64,000 nucleotides of DNA, from contig JAUHXV010000002.1 in assembly GCA_030426765.1 (NCBI GenBank), positions 1 to 64,000 of the forward strand, in the 5' to 3' direction. The position numbers and the translations under genes were made by a program. The stretch's first letter is position 1, and each line of letters opens with the position of its first letter. This document shows positions 9,795 through 18,022 of the stretch, piece after piece. This DNA comes from Bacteroidia bacterium (lineage in GTDB: Bacteria; Bacteroidota; Bacteroidia; Chitinophagales; Saprospiraceae). Under the pieces are notes generated by a model, which saw nothing but the letters and a program-made list of their open reading frames with translations, ran no database searches and had not been told where the DNA came from.

Positions 9795-11074
9795 TTCTGA
9801 GGATTGGTTTCGGCTGAAAGCACTTTTTCCATTTTATAGTTGATCAGCTCAACCCCCCTTACCTTATTCTTTTGCTCCCGTAGTGTTGTAAATCCTCTTG
9901 ATTCAAAAAAGGGTTTTGCGGTGATGCTGACGTCGGAGGAAATTGATTTGGCGTTGCGCTCATTTGCTTCTTTTTCAATAGCCTCATAAAGTTGTTTGGC
10001 AACGCCCTGACCCTGATAGTCTTTGTGTACGTAGAAAAAATCGAGATAATCTTTATCCCGAAGAGAAGCGAAGCCAACGAGCGTATTATTTTTTTCGGCT
10101 ACCAGTACGTATTGATCCTGCAAGAGGTCATGCCAGCGATTTGTGTTTTCGACGGATGCAGACCAGGCTTCGATTTGCTCCGGGGAATAGTCTTTCCGGC
10201 AGACGGATTGAATAGTTTCGGTGAAGAGGGTTTGGAGGTGTATAAGATCTTCCATTGAGGCATTTCGAAGGATAACTGAGGTTTTGATTTTCTTTTTTGC
10301 TGTCAACATCTCCATCGCTTTCTGCGCCACCTCGACACCTGCCTTTTGGTTTTGCCCGGAAACGATACGGTGCGTTTGATCGACGACAACATGGTTTTTA
10401 AACATGTCGATCATACCGGAGTTGCAGGAGTATATCGCTCCGGATTCCCGAAGGGAGGACTCAGGGTGTTTTGGGGTATGGGAAATACCCAGCTGTCTGA
10501 TTTGTTTGTTTGTTACGCCGGTGACTTCAACACCTTCTACCAGGGATGAGCCATTGGGCTTTTTTGCACCGATGAAACCAAGCGAACCATGGCAAACAGC
10601 GCAAAGTATTTTTTGGGCGGCATACGCTTCGCTTATTTTTTGCGCCAGTGTGGATGACTGTGCGAAATCATAGGCAGCGCCCCAGCCACCCGAAAGAAAA
10701 ATAATATCATACGCAGAAATGTCTATATCCTTCAGGGGAATTGAATGATGTACTTTTTCTTTCAGGACGGAATCCTTTTGAAAGCGAACATCATATGTTG
10801 TGCGAACAAGCGGCTTCAGGGATAGTGGTTCAATTGGGATTTCACCGCCTGAAATACTGGCAACATCTACCTCCATTTGCGCTTCGAGAAACGTGTAGTA
10901 GGGTTCAGTCATTTCCGCTGCGTAGACACCTGTGGGTTTACCCTTTTTCAAAACGGAACCGGTTTTATCATCTATTACATCGAGTGTGGTCTGGCTGGTC
11001 GTAATGATTAAAGCTTTGTGGCCTGCCAGGCGATAGCTTTTTTTCGATGTATGGGATTGATGTGGCAGCAGCAT
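9788..11074 (-). CDS. DJ-1/PfpI domain fused to a GNAT acetyltransferase domain
   Basis: One uninterrupted 428-residue frame carries two enzymes. Residues of about 18-260 are a DJ-1/PfpI domain of the Hsp31/glyoxalase III type: Glu54 in 'GVYAAEMTEPYYTF', the 'GGEIPIEP' turn, 'FLSGGWGAAYDF' and the nucleophile elbow 'AVCHGSLG' with Cys161 and His162. Family members detoxify methylglyoxal or act as chaperones or deglycases. Residues of about 268-418 are a GNAT N-acetyltransferase with the acetyl-CoA loop 'YQGQGVAKQLY' and a typical 'FFESRGFTTL' end. The pair could act together on glycated or damaged amines, but that is inference. It is transcribed opposite the RND operon. Confidence 0.85.
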   Translation of the reverse strand: MLLPHQSHTSKKSYRLAGHKALIITTSQTTLDVIDDKTGSVLKKGKPTGVYAAEMTEPYYTFLEAQMEVDVASISGGEIPIEPLSLKPLVRTTYDVRFQKDSVLKEKVHHSIPLKDIDISAYDIIFLSGGWGAAYDFAQSSTLAQKISEAYAAQKILCAVCHGSLGFIGAKKPNGSSLVEGVEVTGVTNKQIRQLGISHTPKHPESSLRESGAIYSCNSGMIDMFKNHVVVDQTHRIVSGQNQKAGVEVAQKAMEMLTAKKKIKTSVILRNASMEDLIHLQTLFTETIQSVCRKDYSPEQIEAWSASVENTNRWHDLLQDQYVLVAEKNNTLVGFASLRDKDYLDFFYVHKDYQGQGVAKQLYEAIEKEANERNAKSISSDVSITAKPFFESRGFTTLREQKNKVRGVELINYKMEKVLSAETNPQNY

Positions 11075-11134
11075 TGTGCAAAGTAATGAATGCTTCTCAG
11101 TATGAATAGAGAACGAATGTATTCTGATGACATG

Positions 11135-11476
11135 TTAGTTGAACCAAACAGCATAGCCACGTCTTCTCAAATCCAAAGCCAGTGTTTTTTCTGCTTCCAG
11201 TGCTTCTGCTCTTTTCATGGGATCGAGGTGAGCATACAGGCTGGGTCTCAGGTAACGACCGTATTGTTGCACAAAGAGGGAAGATAAATTATGTCCTTTC
11301 TTATTTCTGTATTCTGATTTGTGTTGTTCGAATCGCTCTTCCGGTGATTTGCTGCTCATGCCTACGTAGAGACATTCCAGCACGCCGTTAAATTGTGGGT
11401 TGGCGTCGCGGAACCTTTTTCTTTCTGAAAATATCTTCTTAGAAAGTTCGATGACATATACACGGTATAATGCCAT
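11135..11476 (-). CDS. Small GIY-YIG-like protein
   Basis: This is a 113-residue protein with the layout of a divergent GIY-YIG nuclease domain: 'YRVYVIELS' in place of GIY, 'LYVGMSSKSPEERFEQH' in place of YIG with its following helix, and a helix with a candidate metal-binding Glu ('RAEALEAEKTLALDLRRRGY'). Small free-standing members of this fold are often DNA repair or restriction-like nucleases, but many are uncharacterised. The insertion between the two motifs (about 20 residues, 'ERKRFRDANPQFNG') is longer than usual. Activity is not assured. Confidence 0.6.
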   Translation of the reverse strand: MALYRVYVIELSKKIFSERKRFRDANPQFNGVLECLYVGMSSKSPEERFEQHKSEYRNKKGHNLSSLFVQQYGRYLRPSLYAHLDPMKRAEALEAEKTLALDLRRRGYAVWFN

Positions 11477-11510
11477 GGCAACATTTACAAAACAGAGTTA
11501 TGTGATTTGA

Positions 11511-12200
11511 TTAACAGCCTGGATGTCCGACAACCAGTAAAAATTTCTGAGGCACGTTGACGCCATCTGCATTTTTTGCCGGAATCCATTTTGGCATGTT
11601 GTTGATCGTATGGAGCAACAGGGCGTCCGTGTCCGGACTTCCACAGGACTTTTCGACCATGGCTTGTTCGACACGGCCATCTTCGCTGATTACAAACGCA
11701 ATAACGGCCTGTTCAGCATTCGAAAACTGCGCATCCGGAATTTTCTGAACTGCCTTTTTATCCAGAAACGTATGCAATCCATCCACTCCGTCCGGATAAG
11801 TAGCTTCAATTTCAGGTATTACGGTATAGGAGAACTGAACATTCCTTGTTTCCAGCACACCCGTGACCGGGTTGCTGTAATAGTGCGTCACATCAACTGA
11901 AATGTCCGTGCCAATCTCCGCCGAAACGAGCATTTGTTTTTGTTCGTCAGTGAGTACCTCGCTCCTGCTAAGCGCTGTTGTGGTGTCTCCCATTGTCACT
12001 GATTGAACTTTCACCACACCATAATTCGTAATCCAGGATGCCGGGTAAGCATCATTAATATCCGATAATGTTTCCACCTGATTCAGGCGTTCCTGGGTGA
12101 TGGATTTTCCATATGCGCCACGGACACTAAAGGCGGGTACCTGAGAGAATCCTGAAGTCAGAAGGAGTAGAGAAAAAACCAGAAGCAGAATATTTTTCAT
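11511..12200 (-). CDS. Secreted protein with TonB C-terminal-like domain
   Basis: The 229-residue product has an N-terminal signal peptide (MKNILLLVFSLLLLTSGFSQ). The middle part ('DINDAYPASWITNYGVVKVQ ... LTDEQKQMLVSAEIGTDISV') is a module that I associate with Bacteroidota TonB-like or GldM-like envelope proteins. The last 75 residues resemble a TonB C-terminal fold: 'AVIAFVISEDGRVEQAMVEK', then 'LLHTINNMPKWIPAKNADGV' and 'VPQKFLLVV'. Unlike true TonB it has no long proline-rich linker and no obvious retained membrane anchor, so it may be a periplasmic protein that uses the fold for binding. No partner transporter is adjacent. Confidence 0.65.
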   Translation of the reverse strand: MKNILLLVFSLLLLTSGFSQVPAFSVRGAYGKSITQERLNQVETLSDINDAYPASWITNYGVVKVQSVTMGDTTTALSRSEVLTDEQKQMLVSAEIGTDISVDVTHYYSNPVTGVLETRNVQFSYTVIPEIEATYPDGVDGLHTFLDKKAVQKIPDAQFSNAEQAVIAFVISEDGRVEQAMVEKSCGSPDTDALLLHTINNMPKWIPAKNADGVNVPQKFLLVVGHPGC

Positions 12201-12297
12201 ACGATTCGTTTATATAAATGTACAGCGCAAGCTTCAAAAACGGTGCCTCAAATTCCTGGAACAGGGATACTTAATACTTTTTTAACAAAGAAGAAGA

Positions 12298-12993
12298 CTA
12301 TTCATAAAACCGGCTGACTTCCTCCAATGGCTTTCGATGGATATTAGGTACATAGACTTCATCGGCTGCATAGCCCACCGGAAACAGGATAAAGGCCTTT
12401 TCATAAGCAGGCCGATTGAGGAGTTCGCCAAGAAAATTCATCGGGCTGGGTGTGTGCGTCAGGGTGACCAGGCCGGCATGATGGATAGCGGAAATCAGAA
12501 ATCCGCAGGCGATTCCTACAGACTCATTGACATAATAGTTGTTGTGTTTTTGTCCGGCCTCATCTATCTCATACACCTTTTTGAATGCAACGATCAGCCA
12601 TGGGGCTGTTTCCAAAAAGGGTTTGTGCATATCAGTGCCTAACGGTTCGAGATCTTTTTTCCAGCGCTCGCTCATGCGGTGTTCATAACTTTCTTTTTCT
12701 TCTGCTTCTGCAGCGACGCGTATTTTTGATTTCATTTCGGGATCGGAGATCGCACAGAATGTCCAGGGTTGTTTATGTGCTCCGGAAGGCGCTGTGGAAG
12801 CAGCGCGAATCAGGTTTTCAATGACAGCTTTTGGAACGGGTTTGTCAGAAAACATCCGTATGGATCGCCGACGATCCAGCCATTCAAAATATGCTTTGCT
12901 GCGTTCGGTCATTTTCTCACCACTATACACAGCATCCTGGTGGAAAGAAATGTGTTCGTATCCGTTTATCAGAATTATGTTTGAATCATGCAT
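12298..12993 (-). CDS. Iodotyrosine deiodinase-like nitroreductase-family flavoprotein
   Basis: The product belongs to the FMN-dependent nitroreductase superfamily and within it resembles iodotyrosine deiodinase (IYD), which reductively dehalogenates halotyrosines. Using the ATG at 12993, the phosphate-binding 'RRRSIRMFS' starts at residue 41 and 'SGAHKQPW' lies at 70-77. The three residues that chelate the halotyrosine zwitterion in IYD are present with the family spacing: Glu99, Tyr103 and Lys124 (as in 'EKESYEHR' and 'DMHKPFLE'). The tail 'THTPSPMNFLGELLNRP' is also family-like. It overlaps the upstream AhpD-like gene by 8 nt; the upstream ATGs at 13014 and 13017 would give larger overlaps. 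The true substrate in this organism is not known. Confidence 0.85.
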   Translation of the reverse strand: MHDSNIILINGYEHISFHQDAVYSGEKMTERSKAYFEWLDRRRSIRMFSDKPVPKAVIENLIRAASTAPSGAHKQPWTFCAISDPEMKSKIRVAAEAEEKESYEHRMSERWKKDLEPLGTDMHKPFLETAPWLIVAFKKVYEIDEAGQKHNNYYVNESVGIACGFLISAIHHAGLVTLTHTPSPMNFLGELLNRPAYEKAFILFPVGYAADEVYVPNIHRKPLEEVSRFYE

Positions 12994-13594
12994 GGTGCCA
13001 GTTGTTTGGATCATCATTTACTCCGGGCGATAGACCTGGTATGTCACCGTCGAGATTTACTCCCAGTCCATTAACCGTTCGATTGACATAATTGAAATAA
13101 CTGATGACCTGATTGAGTTCTAAGATTTCGCCATCGGAAAATCCGGCATCCCGTAAGGACAGAAAGTCGGTATGCCCGATATGTTGATTGCCTAAGGTAA
13201 GAGATCGTGCGTATTGCGCACCCGGGCAGAATTTTGAATCGAAAAATTGACTGAGTGCGTCAGATTCGATGGCCTTCATGAGTTTTGCCGAGCCGTTTTT
13301 TTCTGTATATAATCGTTCGAAACCTGCCAGGTGATGGTTGATACAATACGCACATTGATTGAGATAGCTTACGTAGACACCGATTGCTTCGAGGTACCAT
13401 TTCGGTAACTGATTATCCGCGTGGTGGAGAACATTTTTATACAAGGCCATGTGGCCGAAAAGCGTATGCGGGCGCAGGCTGTGCACTTTCAGCACATTGT
13501 CTATGTAGTTGTCTGCTCCTTTGACCCGATCATATACCATCCTAAGGGCAGGTCCGGCTGAAGCATAGTCAATTGTTTGTATCCAACTCATCAA
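12986..13594 (-). CDS. AhpD/carboxymuconolactone decarboxylase-family peroxidase-related protein
   Basis: The 202-residue all-helical protein carries the AhpD-type redox motif C-x-x-C-x-x-x-H ('CAYCINHH', Cys81, Cys84, His88) in the usual 'YLNQC.YC...H' context. Members reduce peroxides or peroxiredoxins through the cysteine pair. The next gene, an IYD-like flavoprotein, overlaps its 3' end, so the two are probably co-translated. A joint role in reducing aromatic or halogenated compounds, or in protection during that chemistry, is an inference from the overlap only. Confidence 0.85.
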   Translation of the reverse strand: MMSWIQTIDYASAGPALRMVYDRVKGADNYIDNVLKVHSLRPHTLFGHMALYKNVLHHADNQLPKWYLEAIGVYVSYLNQCAYCINHHLAGFERLYTEKNGSAKLMKAIESDALSQFFDSKFCPGAQYARSLTLGNQHIGHTDFLSLRDAGFSDGEILELNQVISYFNYVNRTVNGLGVNLDGDIPGLSPGVNDDPNNWHHA

Positions 13595-13629
13595 AAGGTG
13601 TTTTTTTAAAAAAGAATGCTCAGTGAAAA

Positions 13630-14298
13630 TCAGGCTTTTGGCAACTTTTCCAATAATTTATAAATGCGGATGCGATGGTGTCTTTGCAAGATGACCGGGT
13701 AGAGATTACAGATAAAATTCAGAACGGTCAGCATGCATCCGATGAGGAAGTATTGGCGTACGAACAGGAAAACGGAAACCAGACTGATCATGATCCATGC
13801 GCCAAGATGTCCGAACTCTGATTGTCGTGTTTGATATAGAAAGTGTTGCAGTCCTTCGCGGGTGCCGTCATAATATCGCTTGCGATGCTTCCGCTTGCCC
13901 CAGAATAGAATCACGAGTATGGACTTAAACGTTTCCACGCTCAGGAGATCAAAAAAGTAGTTTAGCCGCTTTGGGTTGACGGCTCTCCAATATCGTTCCG
14001 GCATCACACGGCTGGTTGGGAAGACGAAGCCGGGCATAGCGAAAATACCTGTGATAAAAAGGCAGAGCAAAAAGGCTACGAGGAGCGATTCTCCGAAATT
14101 GAAATCTACCGGACGTGTATATGATAGGTGACGGAGAAGCTCTGCTGTTCGAAACACCAGAAAAACGGCGAAAAGTGTAAATATGATTTTTTTGGCCAGT
14201 TGCACGGGAGTCGGATGCGAAGTGATATATAGAAAAATAAAGTTGGTATGGCTTTCTATTTTAAAAAGAAAGAAAACGTATCCTAAACAGTGTGCCAA
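13630..14298 (-). CDS. Membrane protein, possibly CrtO-like acyltransferase
   Basis: The protein has about four or five hydrophobic segments ('KKIIFTLFAVFLVF', 'SLLVAFLLCLFITGIFAMPG', 'LGAWIMISLVSVFLFVRQYF', 'MLTVLNFICNLYPVILQ'). The C-terminal pattern 'EFGHLGAW ... NFICNLYPVILQRHHRIRIY' resembles the glycosyl-4,4'-diaponeurosporenoate acyltransferase (CrtO) family, small integral membrane acyltransferases. No carotenoid gene is nearby, so the assignment rests on this motif alone. The start is uncertain: TTG at 14298 gives the longest frame, while GTG at 14205 sits directly before the first membrane segment and would also be plausible. Confidence 0.55.
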   Translation of the reverse strand: MAHCLGYVFFLFKIESHTNFIFLYITSHPTPVQLAKKIIFTLFAVFLVFRTAELLRHLSYTRPVDFNFGESLLVAFLLCLFITGIFAMPGFVFPTSRVMPERYWRAVNPKRLNYFFDLLSVETFKSILVILFWGKRKHRKRYYDGTREGLQHFLYQTRQSEFGHLGAWIMISLVSVFLFVRQYFLIGCMLTVLNFICNLYPVILQRHHRIRIYKLLEKLPKA

Positions 14299-14438
14299 GA
14301 TACCAAAATTGCACGCTGCATGCTTCGGCGTAACAAAATAGTTTGAGACCAGCAGGATGCACTTGCCAGATGTTGGGTTTTTTAAGAAACGGTATCAGAA
14401 GGTTGGCATAAACGTGATATTGTGATTAATTTGGAGTA

Positions 14439-15908
14439 GTGAAGCGCAGCAAAATTTTTGGATTACTCCTTGGGCCGGTGTTGTTTGCATCGGTATTATT
14501 GTTTTACCACCCGGCCGGTTTGAGTGACCAAGCCAATGCTGTGCTGGCCTGTACTGTATGGATAGCTGTTTGGTGGATCCTGGAGACTATACCGATCGCC
14601 ATTACCTCGTTACTTCCGGTCATTCTCTTTCCGCTGACGGGTGCTCTTTCTATTGAAGCGACTACGGCTTCTTTTGGGCACAGGTATATTTTTTTATACA
14701 TCGGGGGCTTTATACTGGCTATTGCCATTGAGCGATGGAATCTGCATAAGCGGATTGCCCTGAATATTATCAACCTCATTGGCACTAACATCAAACGCAT
14801 CATTCTGGGCTTTATGGTGGCTACGGCGTTTTTGTCTATGTGGATCACGAATACGGCAACGGCAGTGATGATGCTTCCTGTGGGAATGGCCATCGTCGCT
14901 CAGCTTTCAGACAATCCGCAAACGGACCAAAACGAAAACCTGTTGTTTGGTAAGGCGCTGATGCTAGCCATTGCCTACAGTGCTTCCATTGGCGGAATTG
15001 CAACGCTTATAGGCACACCCCCAAATCTGATTCTGGCGGGTATCGTGCATGAATTATATGGTATCGAAATTACCTTTTTGCAGTGGTTCGTTTTTGGTTT
15101 ACCCCTGTCTGTTTTTCTGCTGTTGGTTTGCTGGCGCTACCTGACCAAATATGCCTTTGCATTTCATCAGAAAGAGTTTCCCGGTGGCAGGGCTGAAATT
15201 AAAAGACAGCTGGTGAGCATAGGAAAAATTACCTATGAAGAGAAGGTATTATTAGTTGTTTTTCTGGGTACGGCTTTTGCCTGGATTTCGCGTTCGTTTT
15301 TAATCAATCGCCTTTTTCCTGTTGTTGACGACACGATGATAGCGATGATTGCCGGTGTGATCTTGTTTTTGATTCCTGCCGGCAAAAGTAAAAAGCGTGC
15401 CCTCATCAATTGGAAGGAAGCGGTGAAATTGCCCTGGGGAGTTATCCTGCTTTTTGGGGGCGGGCTGGCGCTTGCAGAAGGGTTTACCTCAAGTGGGTTG
15501 GCCGAGTGGATTGGGCAACAGCTTTCGCTGATGGAAGGGTTTTCTCTTTTGGTATTGTTACTACTGCTGACCGCAATGGTGAACTTCCTGACAGAAATCA
15601 CTTCCAATCTGGCGACTACTGCCATGTTGCTACCTGTACTGGCGCCTATGGCTTTGGCGATTGGAGTGCATCCGTATATCCTCATGGCGGCTGCCACAAT
15701 AGCGGCCTCTTGTGCGTTTATGTTGCCGGTGGCGACCCCTCCTAATGCTGTTGTGTTTGGTTCCGGATATTTAAAGATCCCGGACATGGCCCGTGCTGGT
15801 GTATGGATGAATATCTTTTCGATTTTCGTGATCACGATAATGGTGTATTATCTCTTGCCGCTTCTTTGGGATTTTGATCCATTTGTATTTCCGGCAGACT
15901 TCAGGTAA
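14439..15908 (+). CDS. DASS/SLC13-family sodium:anion symporter, GTG start
   Basis: A 489-residue integral membrane protein of the divalent anion:Na+ symporter family, which imports dicarboxylates, citrate, sulfate or similar anions. Family marks are 'WWILETIPIAITSLLPVILFP' near the N-terminus, the first hairpin with 'WITNTATAVMMLPVG' (position of the SNT sodium motif), 'SIGGIATLIGTPPNLI', and the second hairpin with 'LTEITSNLATTAMLLPVL'. The end has 'FMLPVATPPNAVVFGSG'. It begins with GTG at 14439. The downstream gene starts 53 bp later with its own promoter-like sequence, so a shared transcript is possible but not required. Confidence 0.92.
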   Translation: MKRSKIFGLLLGPVLFASVLLFYHPAGLSDQANAVLACTVWIAVWWILETIPIAITSLLPVILFPLTGALSIEATTASFGHRYIFLYIGGFILAIAIERWNLHKRIALNIINLIGTNIKRIILGFMVATAFLSMWITNTATAVMMLPVGMAIVAQLSDNPQTDQNENLLFGKALMLAIAYSASIGGIATLIGTPPNLILAGIVHELYGIEITFLQWFVFGLPLSVFLLLVCWRYLTKYAFAFHQKEFPGGRAEIKRQLVSIGKITYEEKVLLVVFLGTAFAWISRSFLINRLFPVVDDTMIAMIAGVILFLIPAGKSKKRALINWKEAVKLPWGVILLFGGGLALAEGFTSSGLAEWIGQQLSLMEGFSLLVLLLLLTAMVNFLTEITSNLATTAMLLPVLAPMALAIGVHPYILMAAATIAASCAFMLPVATPPNAVVFGSGYLKIPDMARAGVWMNIFSIFVITIMVYYLLPLLWDFDPFVFPADFR

Positions 15909-15941
15909 TTGCTGATACGAAACGAAAGCAAACTACTTTTG
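15909..15941 (+). promoter_or_regulatory. Bacteroidota-type promoter ahead of the GH106-like gene
   Basis: A TTG at 15909-15911 is followed after 22 nt by TACTTTTG at 15934-15941, matching the Bacteroidota -33/-7 consensus (TTG, about 19-23 nt, TAnnTTTG). The start codon at 15962 lies 20 bp further on, giving a short leader. This would let the carbohydrate genes be transcribed separately from the transporter. Confidence 0.45.
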
Positions 15942-15961
15942 AATTCTGTACCTTTCGACGT

Positions 15962-17971
15962 ATGAAAGATTTTTTGTGTTTTATCATCACAGGATTTGCG
16001 ACACTGATTATGTTGAGTGGTTGCCAGCCAACTGTGTATGAAACTAAAATCGAAGAAAATGTCGCCTTTTATCCTTCTTCCAAGCCCTGTACACGATGGT
16101 GGTGGTTTGCTACAGAAATCAAAGAGCAGGACATCCGTCATCAATTGAACTGGGCGAAGGAAAACAATTTTGGCGGTGTGGAGATTGCCTGGGTATATCC
16201 ACTCTACCGGTATCAGAGCATGTATGCGCGAAACTATAACCGACATTATCCAAAAGACACCACCGCACAAGAATGGTTGAGTGAGGAATGGTCAGCTATG
16301 GTCACGTATACGAAACAATATGCCGATTCGATCGGTCTGGCGTGTGATTTTACTTTTGGGAGTGCCTGGCCTGTGGCTGGAAGTAATATTGAAAAAAAAC
16401 ACAGAACAAAAATATATGGCGATACGTCATTTCAACAGTTACTCACTTTTGCCTGGACGTATCCGGATACGCAATGGGTCATCAATCACCTCGACAGCCA
16501 GGCTTTTTTGCAGTTTGCGCAACCGGTAGGGGAAGCATTACAGGAAGCGTTAAAAGGTACAACGTCAGCACTCTTTACGGACTCATGGGAAATAAAACTT
16601 AATAGTACAAATAAGATCTGGACAGATGGATTTGACATAACCTTCAAAGAGAAATTTGGGTATGACATCACTCCATTTATGGAGGCGGGTATTGATTCGT
16701 TTCCCGATGTGCGGTATGATTACATGCTCCACCTGGATGAGTACGTAACGAACGGTTTTTACAAACCGTATGTGCAAAAATGCAGGGAACTGGGTGCCTG
16801 GTCCAGAGTACAATGTCTGGCGGCGCCAACGGATGTCATGACCACGTATTCTTTGGTGGATATTCCGGAGACGGAGGCTATGCTCAACAATCCCAATTAC
16901 AGTCTGATCGTCAGTTCGGCCGCATGCCTTTCGTCAAAGAAGATGGTTTCCAGTGAGACCTTTACGTGTATGTATGGCTTCCCGGCCACTTTTCTTCGGA
17001 AGGAACAGACAGCTGATCTTAAGCTGGTGGCCGATGCGTTATTTGCAGAAGGGGTTAACCAGCACTTCTATCACGGCATGCCTTACAACCCCGTAGGTTC
17101 TGATTCAATAGACTTTTTTGCCACCACTTATTTTGGTCCGGGGGGAAATTTGTCACCAGAGCTACCCGCATTTAATGCATATGTCGAGAAAGTGTCTGAG
17201 ATTATGTTGAAGGGAAAAACGTATTCGGATGTTGCAATGTATATCCCTTATGAAGACGGTGTGATGAAAGGGCCGTATCCTCCGGAGCGACAACGCGTTT
17301 GGGTGTGGGGAGAATATGAGATGCGGTATATTTTTCCACGGAGCGAACTTGAAGGGTATCATCCATTGTGGATCAATCGACATTTTCTGGAACAAGCCAC
17401 GTATGAAAATAGTCGGCTAGTGGTAGGTGATGCAAGCTTTTCTTCTTTGTATGTTGATGTGGAGTATATGGATATTCGTGCGTTGAAGCGAATTCTTTCG
17501 CTTGCTCAAGAAGGTTTGCCGGTGTGTTTGAAAAGAACGTTCCTTGAACCGGGAAAAATTAAATCAGAGCATTATCAATCCAAGCTTAATGAATTGACGG
17601 CACTGCCTAACGTATCTGCTCAATTGGCAGACGTTGTGAAACATCCGCCGTTCATCCGCGGTGACAGTCTTCCTGAGTATTGGTGTCGGGTGGAACCGGA
17701 TGGCACGCATTATATATTTCTGGCGCAGTGGGGTTCTAAGGATTTGAAATATCCCGTGTATGGCGGACAGTCGTTTATGGAGAAGGGAAGCAAACACGAC
17801 TTTACTTTTTTCATCAACGGAAAAGAGATAAAGACGAGTATTCATTTTGCACCGTATCAATCGGTTATGTTGCGTATTTCACCGGAGGGTGAGGTGTCGA
17901 TGCCGGATATCACTTTTGTTCCGAAAGAGCCGATCGTGTATCCTCGGGAAAAACAAAGAATGTATTTTTAA
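15962..17971 (+). CDS. Lipoprotein glycoside hydrolase, GH106 (alpha-L-rhamnosidase)-like
   Basis: The product starts with a lipoprotein signal (LSGC-Q), placing it in the envelope. The catalytic part opens with 'RWWWFATEIKEQDIRHQLNW' and 'NNFGGVEIAWVYPL', the pattern seen at the start of GH106-like TIM barrels, followed by 'DFTFGSAWPVAGSNI' and a putative acidic pair in 'SALFTDSWEIK'. At 669 residues it is shorter than typical GH106 rhamnosidases (about 1000), because the usual C-terminal beta-sandwich region looks reduced. With the GH28 gene 51 bp downstream, the natural reading is cleavage of rhamnogalacturonan-type pectin. The exact specificity is not proven. Confidence 0.7.
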   Translation: MKDFLCFIITGFATLIMLSGCQPTVYETKIEENVAFYPSSKPCTRWWWFATEIKEQDIRHQLNWAKENNFGGVEIAWVYPLYRYQSMYARNYNRHYPKDTTAQEWLSEEWSAMVTYTKQYADSIGLACDFTFGSAWPVAGSNIEKKHRTKIYGDTSFQQLLTFAWTYPDTQWVINHLDSQAFLQFAQPVGEALQEALKGTTSALFTDSWEIKLNSTNKIWTDGFDITFKEKFGYDITPFMEAGIDSFPDVRYDYMLHLDEYVTNGFYKPYVQKCRELGAWSRVQCLAAPTDVMTTYSLVDIPETEAMLNNPNYSLIVSSAACLSSKKMVSSETFTCMYGFPATFLRKEQTADLKLVADALFAEGVNQHFYHGMPYNPVGSDSIDFFATTYFGPGGNLSPELPAFNAYVEKVSEIMLKGKTYSDVAMYIPYEDGVMKGPYPPERQRVWVWGEYEMRYIFPRSELEGYHPLWINRHFLEQATYENSRLVVGDASFSSLYVDVEYMDIRALKRILSLAQEGLPVCLKRTFLEPGKIKSEHYQSKLNELTALPNVSAQLADVVKHPPFIRGDSLPEYWCRVEPDGTHYIFLAQWGSKDLKYPVYGGQSFMEKGSKHDFTFFINGKEIKTSIHFAPYQSVMLRISPEGEVSMPDITFVPKEPIVYPREKQRMYF

Positions 17972-18022
17972 TTTTATCTATAAGGAGATACAAGACGCTG
18001 GACGCTAGATAAAAGACACAGT

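Noticed and set aside
15233-15835. A 200-codon minus-strand frame inside the DASS transporter gene
   Set aside because: It mirrors a membrane protein gene with unmistakable family motifs; the reverse frame has no motif or start context.
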